Positions 1 to 6,944 are shown, counted from the stretch's first letter. The stretch is 50,262 nucleotides of DNA from Oligoflexia bacterium (GCA_019694515.1 JAIBBU010000022.1:1-50262), one strand, 5' to 3'. The notes: generated by a model from the sequence alone, not told the origin. A program made the numbers and translations.

Positions 1-754
1 AACGCACACGGCTATTGCAACAGTAGTAGCAACAAACACTCCCGAGGCCACTTACACAGCAACGCCCACAGCGACTGATTTGCCGGTGTCCACGGCGGTT
101 TCGACTCCCACTCCTGTGGCCACTCTGACGCAGACGCCTGTGGCGACCGACACACCAGCCGTTGTGAGTTCGCCAACTCCGAGTGCCACGCCGACCAACA
201 CTCCAGCAGGGCCGACCACCGATTGTCACGGCGTGATAAATGGTAATGCCGTAATGGATCGGTGCGGTGTTTGTGATGGCGACGGGACATCCTGCCTGCA
301 ATGCGAATCGACCGATACGACGCTGTTGAAATCGGGAGTGGCTGCAAATCTTCAGTCCCTCGAGCTATTGGCGAAATCTCTGCGCGGGAAAAAGATTAAG
401 AAGGCCTCGAACTCGAAGCGATTATCCAGGATTGAGAAACAGCTCTTGCAATGCAGCAAGGTTCATACCGAAGCGATGGAGGCACTCGCTTGGATTCCTG
501 ATCTGATCAAGCGTTGCCCGCAATCGTTCTGCATCGATGTCAGCATCGAGTTGTATGGCAATGCAATCGAGTATAAATCGCAGCAGATGCTAACGATCGT
601 TAAGAAGCTTTCCAAGCGCGCATTCAAGCGAGGAACCAAGAAACAGCGCGCGAAGCGGCGCAAGCGCGTGATTAGTAAGTCACAGCTGCTCTTCTCGAAT
701 AATCATAAATTGCTGATCAGTTTGCCGCGGGTACGCAGCGTTTGTCGGCAGTGA
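1..754 (+). CDS. Surface/secreted protein with Pro/Thr-rich stalk and Cys-rich motif (5' truncated)
   Basis: The reading frame is open back to the left edge, so only the C-terminal part is present; the TTG at 80 is not a convincing start. The first ~70 visible residues are a Thr/Pro/Ala/Val-rich low-complexity stretch with recurring TPT, TPV and ATD, as in extracellular stalk linkers. Next comes a short Cys-rich motif, DCHGVINGNAVMDRCGVC followed by DGDGTSC, a type found in surface proteins of many diderm bacteria and resembling Ca-binding thrombospondin type-3-like repeats. The last ~150 residues are Lys/Arg-rich and probably helical, with no domain I recognise. A cell-surface location is inferred from composition. 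Confidence 0.6.
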   Translation, partial: THTAIATVVATNTPEATYTATPTATDLPVSTAVSTPTPVATLTQTPVATDTPAVVSSPTPSATPTNTPAGPTTDCHGVINGNAVMDRCGVCDGDGTSCLQCESTDTTLLKSGVAANLQSLELLAKSLRGKKIKKASNSKRLSRIEKQLLQCSKVHTEAMEALAWIPDLIKRCPQSFCIDVSIELYGNAIEYKSQQMLTIVKKLSKRAFKRGTKKQRAKRRKRVISKSQLLFSNNHKLLISLPRVRSVCRQ

Positions 755-810
755 GGCGCAGATCGCGAAGCGCGCAACTGTGGATGTCCCATATTTCGAG
801 GACAATAATT

Positions 811-1093
811 CTGTCATTGCGAACCCGAGCTTGGCGAGGGTGAAGCAACCCCTAACATTATGTCGATCTGGGCTTTGTCTCTAGATAATCGTAAAAGTTT
901 CTTACGAACAGTAAGACTACGGCTATTGGCAGGCTTTCGCTTCGCTCGCAATGACACCGGGCTTCGCTTCGCTCGCAATGACACCGGGCTTCGCTTCGCT
1001 CGCAATGACAGATCAAAGCCCCCATGCAGGAACTGCATCAACAGCGCAGCAATTCTGTCCTCGAATTGGGCAACTCATACAGCAATGACAGAA
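811..1093 (+). repeat. Dispersed repeat element, copy A
   Basis: It begins with ctgtcattgcgaa and contains the inverted counterpart cgctcgcaatgacag, so its ends form an imperfect palindrome. Its right part (atcaacagcgcagcaattctgtc, then atacagcaatgaca) matches 47135-47187 with few changes. Copy B lies at 46923-47187 and a half-copy at 2080-2118. Inside copy A the inverted end is tandemly triplicated with a 27-bp period at about 933-1010. No convincing gene lies in 755-1131; the short ORFs on both strands are products of the repeat. Confidence 0.7.
933..1010 (+). repeat. Three tandem 27-bp units inside repeat copy A
   Basis: The unit gcttcgcttcgctcgcaatg followed by acaccgg occurs at about 933-960 (one extra base), 961-987 and 988-1010 (the last ending acagatc). 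Because 27 is a multiple of three, all frames stay open, which explains the spurious repetitive ORFs here. Confidence 0.8.
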
Positions 1094-1131
1094 GCGCGTG
1101 GAGGGAAGACCACTGAAGTCTTTCGGCTTTC

Positions 1132-1288
1132 GGAATCGCAGAGTTGAATGGCAAGTCCTCCGGACTTGCGGGTTCGATTCCCTCCGGGATTAACTGGCCA
1201 GCGATCTTCACCGTCAGGTGAAGATGCCAAGAATCGGCTAGCGATCTTCACCGTTAGGTGAAGATGCCAAAAAATCTGCACGCCCGGA
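1132..1288. repeat. 157-bp direct repeat, left copy (177-bp period)
   Basis: This block is repeated at 1309-1465 with a single visible mismatch (cttgcggg versus cttgcagg). It contains a tRNA-like anticodon/T-arm sequence, two short hairpins (1204-1225 and 1244-1265), and ends in the last bases of the tRNA-Trp gene (cgcccgga). It therefore looks like a tandem duplication that started inside tRNA-Trp and left a truncated 3' end here. The 20 bp between the copies form a 7-bp hairpin with loop TAC (1290-1306). Confidence 0.85.
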
Positions 1289-1308
1289 CGCCTTGCTACG
1301 CAAGGCTG

Positions 1309-1465
1309 GGAATCGCAGAGTTGAATGGCAAGTCCTCCGGACTTGCAGGTTCGATTCCCTCCGGGATTAACTGGCCAGCGATCTTCACCGTCAGGTGAAG
1401 ATGCCAAGAATCGGCTAGCGATCTTCACCGTTAGGTGAAGATGCCAAAAAATCTGCACGCCCGGA
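1309..1465. repeat. 157-bp direct repeat, right copy, running into tRNA-Trp
   Basis: Partner of 1132-1288. Its right end is the intact 3' end of tRNA-Trp (1456-1465). Read on the minus strand it is the 3' trailer of that tRNA and carries two hairpins (1381-1402 and 1421-1442), preceded by a T-rich stretch (gattttttgg), so it may contribute to trailer processing or termination. Confidence 0.85.
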
Positions 1466-1528
1466 GGGAATCGAACCCCCAACCCCCGGATTTGGAATCC
1501 GGTGCTCTACCAGTTGAGCTACAGGCGT
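1456..1528 (-). tRNA. tRNA-Trp (anticodon CCA)
   Basis: On the minus strand a full cloverleaf folds. The acceptor acgcctg pairs with cgggcgt (one G-T). The D-arm is gctc/gagc, the anticodon stem ccgga/tccgg holds the loop ttCCAaa, and the T-arm has loop ttcgatt. The discriminator is G and CCA is not encoded. An inverted repeat (1524-1534 with 1551-1561) takes in the first five bases of the tRNA and its 5' leader. In many bacteria tRNA-Trp lies next to secE; here it is about 4 kb upstream and antisense to it. Confidence 0.93.
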
Positions 1529-1561
1529 ATCAAAGACACATCGCGATGCATTTGATACGCC
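1524..1561 (-). repeat. Inverted repeat across the tRNA-Trp 5' end
   Basis: ggcgtatcaaa at 1524-1534 is the perfect reverse complement of tttgatacgcc at 1551-1561. In the minus-strand transcript the 5' leader could pair with the first five bases of mature tRNA-Trp, competing with the acceptor stem before RNase P cleavage. The effect is inferred; the pairing is directly visible. Confidence 0.65.
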
Positions 1562-1662
1562 CGTCCTCCCGCTTGTCCTAGGTAGCACCACCGCCGCGGG
1601 CCCAGGAGGACCATAAATATAATTGGCTCGCCATGAGCGAGGCCGTGGGCCGAGTCGAATGG

Positions 1663-1735
<73 letters not shown>

Positions 1736-1751
1736 CTAATGACCGCCTAAA

Positions 1752-1826
1752 TACATACATGATTCGTGCGGATCTAGGCAAATAACTATCCGGATCTTGT
1801 AATTATTCTAACTTCTACTCTAAAGT
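1752..1826. promoter_or_regulatory. Candidate divergent tRNA promoters
   Basis: Plus strand: TTGTAA at 1797-1802 and TAAAGT at 1821-1826 (18-bp spacer) sit just upstream of tRNA-Thr(TGT). Minus strand: TTGCCT (1781-1776) and TATGTA (1757-1752), also with an 18-bp spacer, end about 17 bp before tRNA-Thr(GGT). Both are only partial matches to sigma-70 consensus, but spacing and position suit a divergent tRNA promoter region. Confidence 0.35.
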
Positions 1827-1839
1827 ATTGCTCCGCTGC

Positions 1840-1915
1840 GCTGGCATAGCTCAACTGGTAGAGCACCTGATTTGTAATCAGGCGGTTATCGGTTCAATTC
1901 CGGTTGCCAGCTCCA
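1840..1915 (+). tRNA. tRNA-Thr (anticodon TGT)
   Basis: The acceptor gctggca pairs with tgccagc. The D-arm is gctc/gagc, the anticodon stem cctga/tcagg has loop ttTGTaa, and the T-arm is atcggttcaattccggt. The discriminator is T, and CCA is encoded at 1913-1915, unlike the two minus-strand tRNAs. It is the first gene of the plus-strand tRNA series Thr-Gly-Tyr. Confidence 0.94.
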
Positions 1916-2079
1916 GATGTCGCAAGCGTTCACGGGGTGAATGTTTACGATATCTGGACCGCGCCGAGGTCTCGATATGATTTGCAGTGGCAAGTACGAT
2001 CGAGGACGGGCGGGTCAAGAAGCACTGGAGTAGACATGCTGTATAGGCGATGGGAGCCGCAGCTTAAGCTAGTGCTGGA

Positions 2080-2118
2080 GGTAGGGATTGCTTCGCTCCG
2101 AAGGCGCTCGCAATACCT
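2080..2118 (+). repeat. Half-copy of the dispersed repeat
   Basis: ggtagggattgcttcgctcc followed by gcgctcgcaatacct resembles the right palindromic end of the elements at 811-1093 and 46923-47187 (ggtaggaattgcttcactcc, then gctcgcaatgaca). The flanking long extension is absent, so this is a degenerate or solo end. Confidence 0.5.
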
Positions 2119-2124
2119 GCCGCC

Positions 2125-2157
2125 CCGCTGAAGAATTTCTAGGAAATTCTTCAGCGG
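2125..2157 (+). repeat. Perfect 15-bp hairpin before the tRNA-Gly fragment
   Basis: ccgctgaagaatttc (2125-2139) and gaaattcttcagcgg (2143-2157) are exact reverse complements around a TAG loop. There is no poly-T tail, so it is not an obvious rho-independent terminator. It ends immediately before the truncated tRNA-Gly copy. Confidence 0.85.
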
Positions 2158-2179
2158 TGCGGCAGTAGCTCAGTTGGCT
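2158..2179 (+). pseudogene. tRNA-Gly 5' fragment
   Basis: The 22 bases here match the tRNA-Gly gene start region (2290-2311): one preceding base, the acceptor 5' strand gcggcag, and the D-arm up to gttggct. The match then breaks into unrelated sequence containing the hairpin at 2191-2211. No anticodon or T-arm follows, so it cannot make a tRNA. It looks like the left edge of a duplication or insertion within a tRNA gene. Confidence 0.8.
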
Positions 2180-2190
2180 GCCCTGTCTGT

Positions 2191-2211
2191 TCCGCACCTT
2201 GACGGTGCGGA
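2191..2211 (+). repeat. Hairpin of the CACC/GGTG family
   Basis: tccgcacc pairs with ggtgcgga around a loop read as ttgac. The core CACC-TTGAC-GGTG matches the hairpins at 1204-1442 (minus strand) and 43354-43375 apart from one extra loop T, while the outer stem (tccg/cgga) is different but still paired. Confidence 0.6.
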
Positions 2212-2290
2212 GACGCAGCATCAGCCTACGGCTGGTGCTCTGAGAATACCAAGCATGCTCTGTTGCCGAATCAATTCGGCAAAATAGGAT

Positions 2291-2367
2291 GCGGCAGTAG
2301 CTCAGTTGGCTAGAGCATCAGCCTTCCAAGCTGAGGGTCGCGAGTTCGAGTCTCGTCTGCCGCTCCA
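2291..2367 (+). tRNA. tRNA-Gly (anticodon TCC)
   Basis: The acceptor gcggcag pairs with ctgccgc. The D-arm is gctc/gagc, the anticodon stem tcagc/gctga has loop ctTCCaa, and the T-arm is gcgagttcgagtctcgt. The discriminator is T with CCA encoded at 2365-2367. The last base of CCA is also the first base of the inverted repeat at 2367-2439. Confidence 0.94.
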
Positions 2368-2439
2368 TTCTACCCTTTTGGGCCAGCCGGCACGAAAGGC
2401 CTGCGCGATTTGGCAGCGTGTGGCCCAAAAGGGTAGAAT
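2367..2439 (+). repeat. 19-bp perfect inverted repeat between tRNA-Gly and tRNA-Tyr
   Basis: attctacccttttgggcca (2367-2385) and tggcccaaaagggtagaat (2421-2439) are exact reverse complements separated by 35 bases. The arms abut the 3' end of tRNA-Gly, so the RNA would form a long stem directly after the CCA, a plausible processing or termination structure. Confidence 0.9.
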
Positions 2440-2440
2440 C

Positions 2441-2479
2441 CCACAGTAAACTGCTGCGAAGCGCAGCCGTTTACTGTGG
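2441..2479 (+). repeat. Hairpin overlapping the tRNA-Tyr 5' end
   Basis: ccacagtaaac (2441-2451) pairs with gtttactgtgg (2469-2479), and ctgcg/cgcag extends the stem inside with small mismatches. The right arm takes in the first two bases of tRNA-Tyr. This is the second tRNA here whose 5' end is drawn into a leader hairpin. Confidence 0.85.
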
Positions 2480-2560
2480 TGAGGTGGCCGAGTGGTTAAA
2501 GGCGGCAGACTGTAAATCTGCTGACGCAAGTCTACGGGGGTTCGAAACCCTCCCTCACCA
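2478..2560 (+). tRNA. tRNA-Tyr (anticodon GTA)
   Basis: A class II tRNA with a long variable arm. The acceptor ggtgagg pairs with cctcacc, the anticodon stem gcaga/tctgc encloses ctGTAaa, the variable arm is about tgacgcaagtctacg, and the T-arm is gggggttcgaaaccctc. The discriminator is A; CCA is not encoded (the next bases are aac). It is followed after about 30 bp by the binding-protein gene. Confidence 0.93.
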
Positions 2561-2591
2561 AACCTTTTTTCCGCGCGGAGAGGAAGTTCGG

Positions 2592-3719
2592 ATGGGCCAA
2601 TTCCCAAAAGTCCTAGCGATCGGTTTTCTGCTAGGGCTGCTCGCGCCTGCTTTCGCTCTATCTCCAGCAGCGGCCCAAGATCGGCCAAAAATTGGGGTGA
2701 TTTTGCCGCTTAGCGGTAACGCCGCGTATGAAGGTGAGCTAATGCGGCGCGGACTGGAGCTTGCGGTCGGGGAGCTCCAAGCCAGCGTACCGGTAGAGCT
2801 GATCTTTGAGGATTCCCAGGGCGATACTAAAATGGCCGTAACAGCCTTTCGCGCGCTGCGGGCCCAACATCAGGTTTCAAAGATTATCAGCTGGGGCTCT
2901 GGGATCGGGCTGGCGTTACTCCCGCTCGCAAACCAAGAACAGGTCCTGCAGCTCGGGGTGGCTACTTCCTCGCCCAAGTTTACGGTAGTTGGCGATCTCG
3001 GTTTTAGGATTCATCCCACTGCCGCGAGTGAGGCTGCATTTACAGTTGACCGCATCAAGAACTTCTTCAAGGCCTCCCGTGTCGCGTTAGTTACAGTAAA
3101 CAACGATTACGGAAACGGCTTGGCCGAGAACTTTAAGGCGGCGGCCGCCAATGCAGGGATCGCCACTGTGTTTCATGAGACCTTTGAACCTGCCGAGACC
3201 GACTTTCGTACTCTAATGGTAAAGCTAAAGAGTGCCGCGCCCGATCTGGTATACCTGGTGTCGTATGCGGGGCCGACCACTCAAATTTTGCGGCGAGCGC
3301 GGGAGCTGGGAATCAAGACCCCCTTTCTAACCTCGATCGCAGCGGTGGGGAGTGCGAACTTTGTGAAGGATATTGGCAGCGCAGGAGAGGGGCTCAATGT
3401 GATTGTTCCAGGGCCCGCGTACGCTGCAACATCTCAGCCTGAGGAGCTTCATTTCCGTGATATTTATGAAGCCAAGTACCATGAGACTGTGGGACCCGCG
3501 CAATCTCTAGTCTGCCGTAGCTTTGACGCTTTGATGCTGTTCGCGCGGGCCGCAAAGGACTGCGGATGGACGGACCAGAAGTGTTTCAGTCAGGCGCTGC
3601 TTCAGACCCAGAACTATCGGGGCGCCTCTGGAAAACTCAGTTTCGATCAGGCCGGTGATTCGATTTTGGATTTCAGCCTGCAGTCGCTCAGGAATGGATC
3701 TTTCGTGGCGGTTGGTTAA
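2592..3719 (+). CDS. Periplasmic branched-chain amino acid/amide-type substrate-binding protein
   Basis: The ATG at 2592 follows a purine-rich ggagaggaag and begins a clear Sec signal peptide (hydrophobic core about residues 6-22, cleavage after AAAQ near residue 29). The frame is open upstream only because it crosses the tRNA-Tyr region. The mature protein starts KIGVILPLSGNAAYEGELMR, typical of the Leu/Ile/Val-binding type I periplasmic-binding fold (Peripla_BP_6), and the whole 375 aa matches that family's usual length. No ABC permease or ATPase genes lie nearby, so it is an orphan binding protein. It would bind a small ligand in the periplasm; the ligand is unknown. Confidence 0.85.
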   Translation: MGQFPKVLAIGFLLGLLAPAFALSPAAAQDRPKIGVILPLSGNAAYEGELMRRGLELAVGELQASVPVELIFEDSQGDTKMAVTAFRALRAQHQVSKIISWGSGIGLALLPLANQEQVLQLGVATSSPKFTVVGDLGFRIHPTAASEAAFTVDRIKNFFKASRVALVTVNNDYGNGLAENFKAAAANAGIATVFHETFEPAETDFRTLMVKLKSAAPDLVYLVSYAGPTTQILRRARELGIKTPFLTSIAAVGSANFVKDIGSAGEGLNVIVPGPAYAATSQPEELHFRDIYEAKYHETVGPAQSLVCRSFDALMLFARAAKDCGWTDQKCFSQALLQTQNYRGASGKLSFDQAGDSILDFSLQSLRNGSFVAVG

Positions 3720-3791
3720 TCATGCTGATCCATGAGCCGAGACTTCGACTTTGCCTTTGAAGTTCAACACCATTAGGAATCAAACTACTCG

Positions 3792-5195
3792 ATGCGGTTA
3801 GATCGTAGTATTTATATTCTGGCCTTCGCCTGCGCTCTGATCGCGGGATCTTCATTGCAGCATGCGCTAGTCGACGATTCCTTTATCTTCCTGCGGGTCG
3901 CGGAGCACATCGCCAAGGGCGAGGGCTGGCAATATAACATCGGCGAAATTAGCAATCCCTGCTCATCGTATCTCTACCCGTTGCTGCTCTCAGGATTGCT
4001 CACGATCGGCTTTGAGGGTGAGCAGGTGCTGTTGATCGCTTACGCCCTATCGCTCTTCGTGCTGACCGTGGGAATTTGGATGTGTTTTTCGGGAACCAGC
4101 CGGGTCATTCAGCTATTAATCACTGTAATCGTGTTATGCGAGCCGGTCCTAGTCAGATCGGCCGGCATGGAAACTGCGCTGTTTCTAGCTCTCGTGGTTT
4201 GGTCCGGCGTGACATGCTCACGTGGGATGCCGTTCGGGGCCGGGCTCTTAGCGGCGCTGGCTGCTCTTTGCCGTGTCGACGGATTGGCGCTGTTTCCGAT
4301 CTTGCTCGCCGCTCAAATTCTTTCGAAGCGTAAAGGTTTGATGCGCTTATGCTGCGGCTATTTCATCCTTCTGATTCCTGCGCTGATCGGGGCATACCTG
4401 TACTTTGGTAGCTTGCTCCCAAACAGCCTGAGCGTGAAGTTTTTTCAGTCCCACAACGGCTGGTGGGCAGAGCAGGGGAACTGGGTCACGCACTGGATTG
4501 ACCAGCTTTTTCTTTCCTATCTTCAAATATTTTTGATCCCGTGTGCGCTTTACCTGATTCTGAAAAGCGCCGAGATCAAAAGATTGGTAGCACCCCTAGT
4601 GGTGATTGCGTTTGGTTTGGTGCAAGCGGCAACATACACCTGTTTTTCTGCCCCGGTGGGATACTATTGGTACTACGCGCCCGGGAACTTAGCAGTGTAT
4701 GCGGCGATCCTCTTGGGAGCTTTTTTGTTCCTGCGTGAGAAGCTCAAGGTTATCCCCTATCGCCCGAGCTATCTTATCGGCGGTGGGCTGCTCTTCATAC
4801 TCTGCTACGGGTTCGGCGCCAGAATCATACCGAGTTATCCCAACAGCGCGGCATACCGGGTCGCTTCCACCCTAATTAGAAGCTACGCCAGCGATGGCAA
4901 CACGGTCGCGAGTATGGAGATCGGTTATCTGGGGTACTTTACCGGTCTCAAAGTGATCGATCCCACGGGGTTGGCAAGTCCTCAGGCGCTGAATTTTCTG
5001 CGCACCGGTCATTATGCCTGGTGGTTGGAGGAGCGCCCCGATTTCGTCGTGAGCCATGAGCCGGCATGGCAGATGGAGCCGGAAGGTAAACTTTGGAAGA
5101 GCGAGGATAGCGCTAAGTTCCTCCGCTCCTACAAAGCGATTGGCCGTTCCGATGATGTTCTCGTTTGGCGCAGGGATACGGACGAAGCTGGTTGA
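3792..5195 (+). CDS. Polytopic GT-C-type glycosyltransferase-like membrane protein
   Basis: 467 aa with about ten hydrophobic segments. The first periplasmic loop carries DDSFIFLRVAEHIAKGEG (Asp28-Asp29), like the acidic loop-1 motif of lipid-linked-sugar GT-C transferases of the ArnT/PMT type, and RVDGLALFP occurs further on. The C-terminal ~110 residues form a soluble periplasmic-looking domain. The likely role is transfer of a sugar from a polyprenyl carrier to an envelope acceptor; substrate and acceptor are unknown. It stands alone, about 70 bp after the binding-protein gene. Two further large membrane proteins of a similar kind lie at 21074-24641. The family call is moderately sure; the activity is inferred. 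Confidence 0.65.
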   Translation: MRLDRSIYILAFACALIAGSSLQHALVDDSFIFLRVAEHIAKGEGWQYNIGEISNPCSSYLYPLLLSGLLTIGFEGEQVLLIAYALSLFVLTVGIWMCFSGTSRVIQLLITVIVLCEPVLVRSAGMETALFLALVVWSGVTCSRGMPFGAGLLAALAALCRVDGLALFPILLAAQILSKRKGLMRLCCGYFILLIPALIGAYLYFGSLLPNSLSVKFFQSHNGWWAEQGNWVTHWIDQLFLSYLQIFLIPCALYLILKSAEIKRLVAPLVVIAFGLVQAATYTCFSAPVGYYWYYAPGNLAVYAAILLGAFLFLREKLKVIPYRPSYLIGGGLLFILCYGFGARIIPSYPNSAAYRVASTLIRSYASDGNTVASMEIGYLGYFTGLKVIDPTGLASPQALNFLRTGHYAWWLEERPDFVVSHEPAWQMEPEGKLWKSEDSAKFLRSYKAIGRSDDVLVWRRDTDEAG

Positions 5196-5589
5196 GAAAA
5201 TCGCGCTGGGGAAGGGGGAGTTTAGAGGCAGACTTTTGCTTACGGCTCAAAACCAGCGCGTAGAAGTGGCGCCGCCCCTGCACCTTTCTTCGTGGGAGCG
5301 GCCGGGACGGACTCTTTGCAGGATCGAGTTCAGGGTCCGATTCTTTTGTTTTCAAGTAGTTACGCGGCTTGTCAAGAGCCAGTTCGGAGCGCAGCGATCG
5401 GCCCCAGCTGTTTGCTCTTACTACTCTTTTTTGCTAAATTCTCCGCTCACTTTGCTCCCGGGAGATCGGTCCAGATAATCTGGCAAAATCGTTAAGAATT
5501 TTGGATGCGATGTTGTTTTGCCTTGGCGGTGAAAACCGGCAGGTGCGGATCTGCAGAGCTGAATTTTCGGCCGGTGAGTGGTGTTTTTT
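5196..5589 (+). other. Gene-free region upstream of secE with candidate promoters
   Basis: No convincing gene here; the short ORFs overlap each other and the end of the previous gene. Two partial sigma-70 matches are visible: TTGCTC (5412-5417) with TAAATT (5435-5440), 17-bp spacer; and TTGCTC (5452-5457) with GATAAT (5474-5479), 16-bp spacer. Either could drive the secE-nusG-rplKAJL operon. A ribosomal protein L33 gene, common next to secE elsewhere, is not present. Confidence 0.4.
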
Positions 5590-5805
5590 ATGACAGATAC
5601 GGCGTCTGAAAATCTTTCTGTGTTCAAGCGTGGTCGGGTTTTTTTAACCGAGACCAAAGATGAACTGAAGAAAATTAGCAAACCGACGCGGCAGGAAACA
5701 ACGCAGCTAACCATCGCGGCGCTTTTCATCATCTGCTTTGTCGCGGTTTGCTTGATGGTGATCGACCTAGTTTTTAACAGGATCATGACGGCTGTTCTTT
5801 CGTAA
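5590..5805 (+). CDS. secE: Preprotein translocase subunit SecE
   Basis: 71 aa. SecE clamps SecY in the inner-membrane SecYEG channel. The conserved amphipathic region TKDELKKISKPTRQETTQ precedes a single transmembrane helix (about residues 40-62), the short single-TM architecture of most bacteria rather than the three-TM enterobacterial form. ATG 5590 is preferred over the in-frame GTGs at 5578 and 5581 because ggtgag lies about 11 nt upstream. It is the first gene of the nusG/rplK/rpoB run, a near-universal arrangement. Confidence 0.93.
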   Translation: MTDTASENLSVFKRGRVFLTETKDELKKISKPTRQETTQLTIAALFIICFVAVCLMVIDLVFNRIMTAVLS

Positions 5806-5844
5806 GAACGGTCTTTCGTAGGCAGTACCTCTTAGGCTCTCGAT

Positions 5845-6501
5845 ATGAACGATACAGGGGAACAGAACAATCAGCCGACCGCCGACGCTGCGGCAGAAAG
5901 CACCGGCACGCCTGCGGGTACAGCAAACGCCGGCACTGTCGCAGCTGCACGCGCCGAGAGTCCTTTCTTGAAGGACATGAAGTGGTACGTGGTCCACGTT
6001 TACTCGGGATTCGAACTCAAGGCTAAACAAGCCCTCGAAGAGCGCTCGCGTCAGTTGGGATTTGCCGATTATTTCGGAGAAGTGCACGTTCCTCAGGAAA
6101 CTGTGGTCGAAATGGTGCGCGGGCAAAAGAAGACTTCAAACCGCAAGTTCTTCCCGGGCTACATCATTGTGCAGATGCTGCTGAACCAGGACACCTGGCA
6201 TCTGGTCAAAGAGACCCCCAAGATTACAGGCTTTGTAGGGGATGCTTCCGATCCGGAGCCGCTCAGTGATGACGAAGTTGGGCGTATTCGTAATCAGGTC
6301 GAGGAGGGCGCTGCCTCACCCCGTTCGCGCATGCATTTCGAGCAGGGCGAGCCGGTCAAGGTCATCGATGGTCCGTTTGCTGATTTCAACGGCACGATCG
6401 AGGAAGTTAAGCCCGATAAGGGCAAGGTCAAGGTGCTGATCAGCATTTTCGGACGTGCGACTCCGGTAGAGTTGGATTTTTTCCAGGTGGAGAAGAGCTA
6501 A
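5845..6501 (+). CDS. nusG: Transcription antitermination factor NusG
   Basis: NusG binds the RNA polymerase clamp, suppresses pausing, and couples polymerase to Rho or to the ribosome. The NGN domain begins [20 protein letters not shown] (from residue 46), and a C-terminal KOW domain contains [20 protein letters not shown]. The total of 218 aa exceeds the usual ~175-180 because of a 44-residue Ala/Thr/Gly-rich N-terminal extension. An internal ATG (5977, residue 45) would remove it, but its upstream aagga is too close to the start. Neither start has a strong ribosome binding site, so the true N terminus is open. The stop codon abuts rplK. Confidence 0.95.
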   Translation: MNDTGEQNNQPTADAAAESTGTPAGTANAGTVAAARAESPFLKDMKWYVVHVYSGFELKAKQALEERSRQLGFADYFGEVHVPQETVVEMVRGQKKTSNRKFFPGYIIVQMLLNQDTWHLVKETPKITGFVGDASDPEPLSDDEVGRIRNQVEEGAASPRSRMHFEQGEPVKVIDGPFADFNGTIEEVKPDKGKVKVLISIFGRATPVELDFFQVEKS

Positions 6502-6927
6502 ATGGCTAAGGAAATTCAAACCCAAGTTAAGCTGCAGATTCCGGCAGGACAAGCTAACCCGGCTCCTCCGATTGGTCCGGTGCTTGGTCAGCATGGTGTC
6601 AACATCATGGATTTCTGCAAGCAGTTCAACGCCAAGACCCAGAAGCAGATGGGCGAGATCACCCCGGTGATCATCACGATTTATAAAGATCGCTCTTTCA
6701 CCTTCGAGATTAAGACTCCGCCGGTATCGTACCTGCTGATGAAGGCTGCGAAGATCGAGAAGGGATCAGGCGTTCCGAATCGCGACAAGGTCGGGAAGAT
6801 TGGCATGGCGGCGATTCGTGAGATCGCCAAAGCCAAGATGGTCGATCTTAATTGCAATGATGTCGAAGCCGCTGCTCGCTGTGTAACCGGCTCGGCGCGC
6901 AGCATGGGTCTTGAGGTGATTGGGTAG
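6502..6927 (+). CDS. rplK: 50S ribosomal protein L11
   Basis: 141 aa, standard length. L11 with 23S helices 43/44 forms the GTPase-associated centre and is needed for RelA-type stringent response. The N terminus has the proline-rich switch segment [20 protein letters not shown], and the C-terminal rRNA-binding domain ends with [10 protein letters not shown]. The ATG follows the nusG stop with no gap, implying translational coupling. It lies 17 nt before rplA. Confidence 0.98.
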   Translation: MAKEIQTQVKLQIPAGQANPAPPIGPVLGQHGVNIMDFCKQFNAKTQKQMGEITPVIITIYKDRSFTFEIKTPPVSYLLMKAAKIEKGSGVPNRDKVGKIGMAAIREIAKAKMVDLNCNDVEAAARCVTGSARSMGLEVIG

Positions 6928-6944
6928 TTTGAGGAATTCGAAAA

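Larger units (their letters stand above)
1916..2290 (+). other. Gene-free tRNA spacer packed with hairpins
   Basis: No convincing coding sequence lies between tRNA-Thr and tRNA-Gly. The spacer holds a half-copy of the dispersed repeat (2080-2118), a perfect 15-bp hairpin (2125-2157), a broken tRNA-Gly 5' fragment (2158-2179), and three further hairpins: 2191-2211 (tccgcacc/ggtgcgga), 2217-2239 (agcatcagcc/ggctggtgct, loop tac) and 2263-2282 (ttgccgaa/ttcggcaa). The density of palindromes is far above that of the ribosomal operons. Confidence 0.75.

Noticed and set aside
1141..1190. tRNA-like segment on the plus strand
   Set aside because: It has an anticodon-arm-like and T-arm-like sequence but no U33 and no matching 7-bp acceptor stem, so it is a relic at best, not a tRNA gene.
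1075..1482. 135-residue repetitive minus-strand ORF across the duplication and tRNA-Trp
   Set aside because: It translates the 157-bp direct repeats and part of a tRNA gene; the 177-bp period is a multiple of three, which keeps the frame open by chance.
1904..2131. 75-codon ORF between tRNA-Thr and tRNA-Gly
   Set aside because: It begins inside tRNA-Thr, crosses repeat sequence, has no ribosome binding site and no recognisable protein features.
5056..5590. Overlapping ORFs between the GT-C-like gene and secE
   Set aside because: They overlap the end of a real gene or each other, have inconsistent composition and no plausible ribosome binding site.
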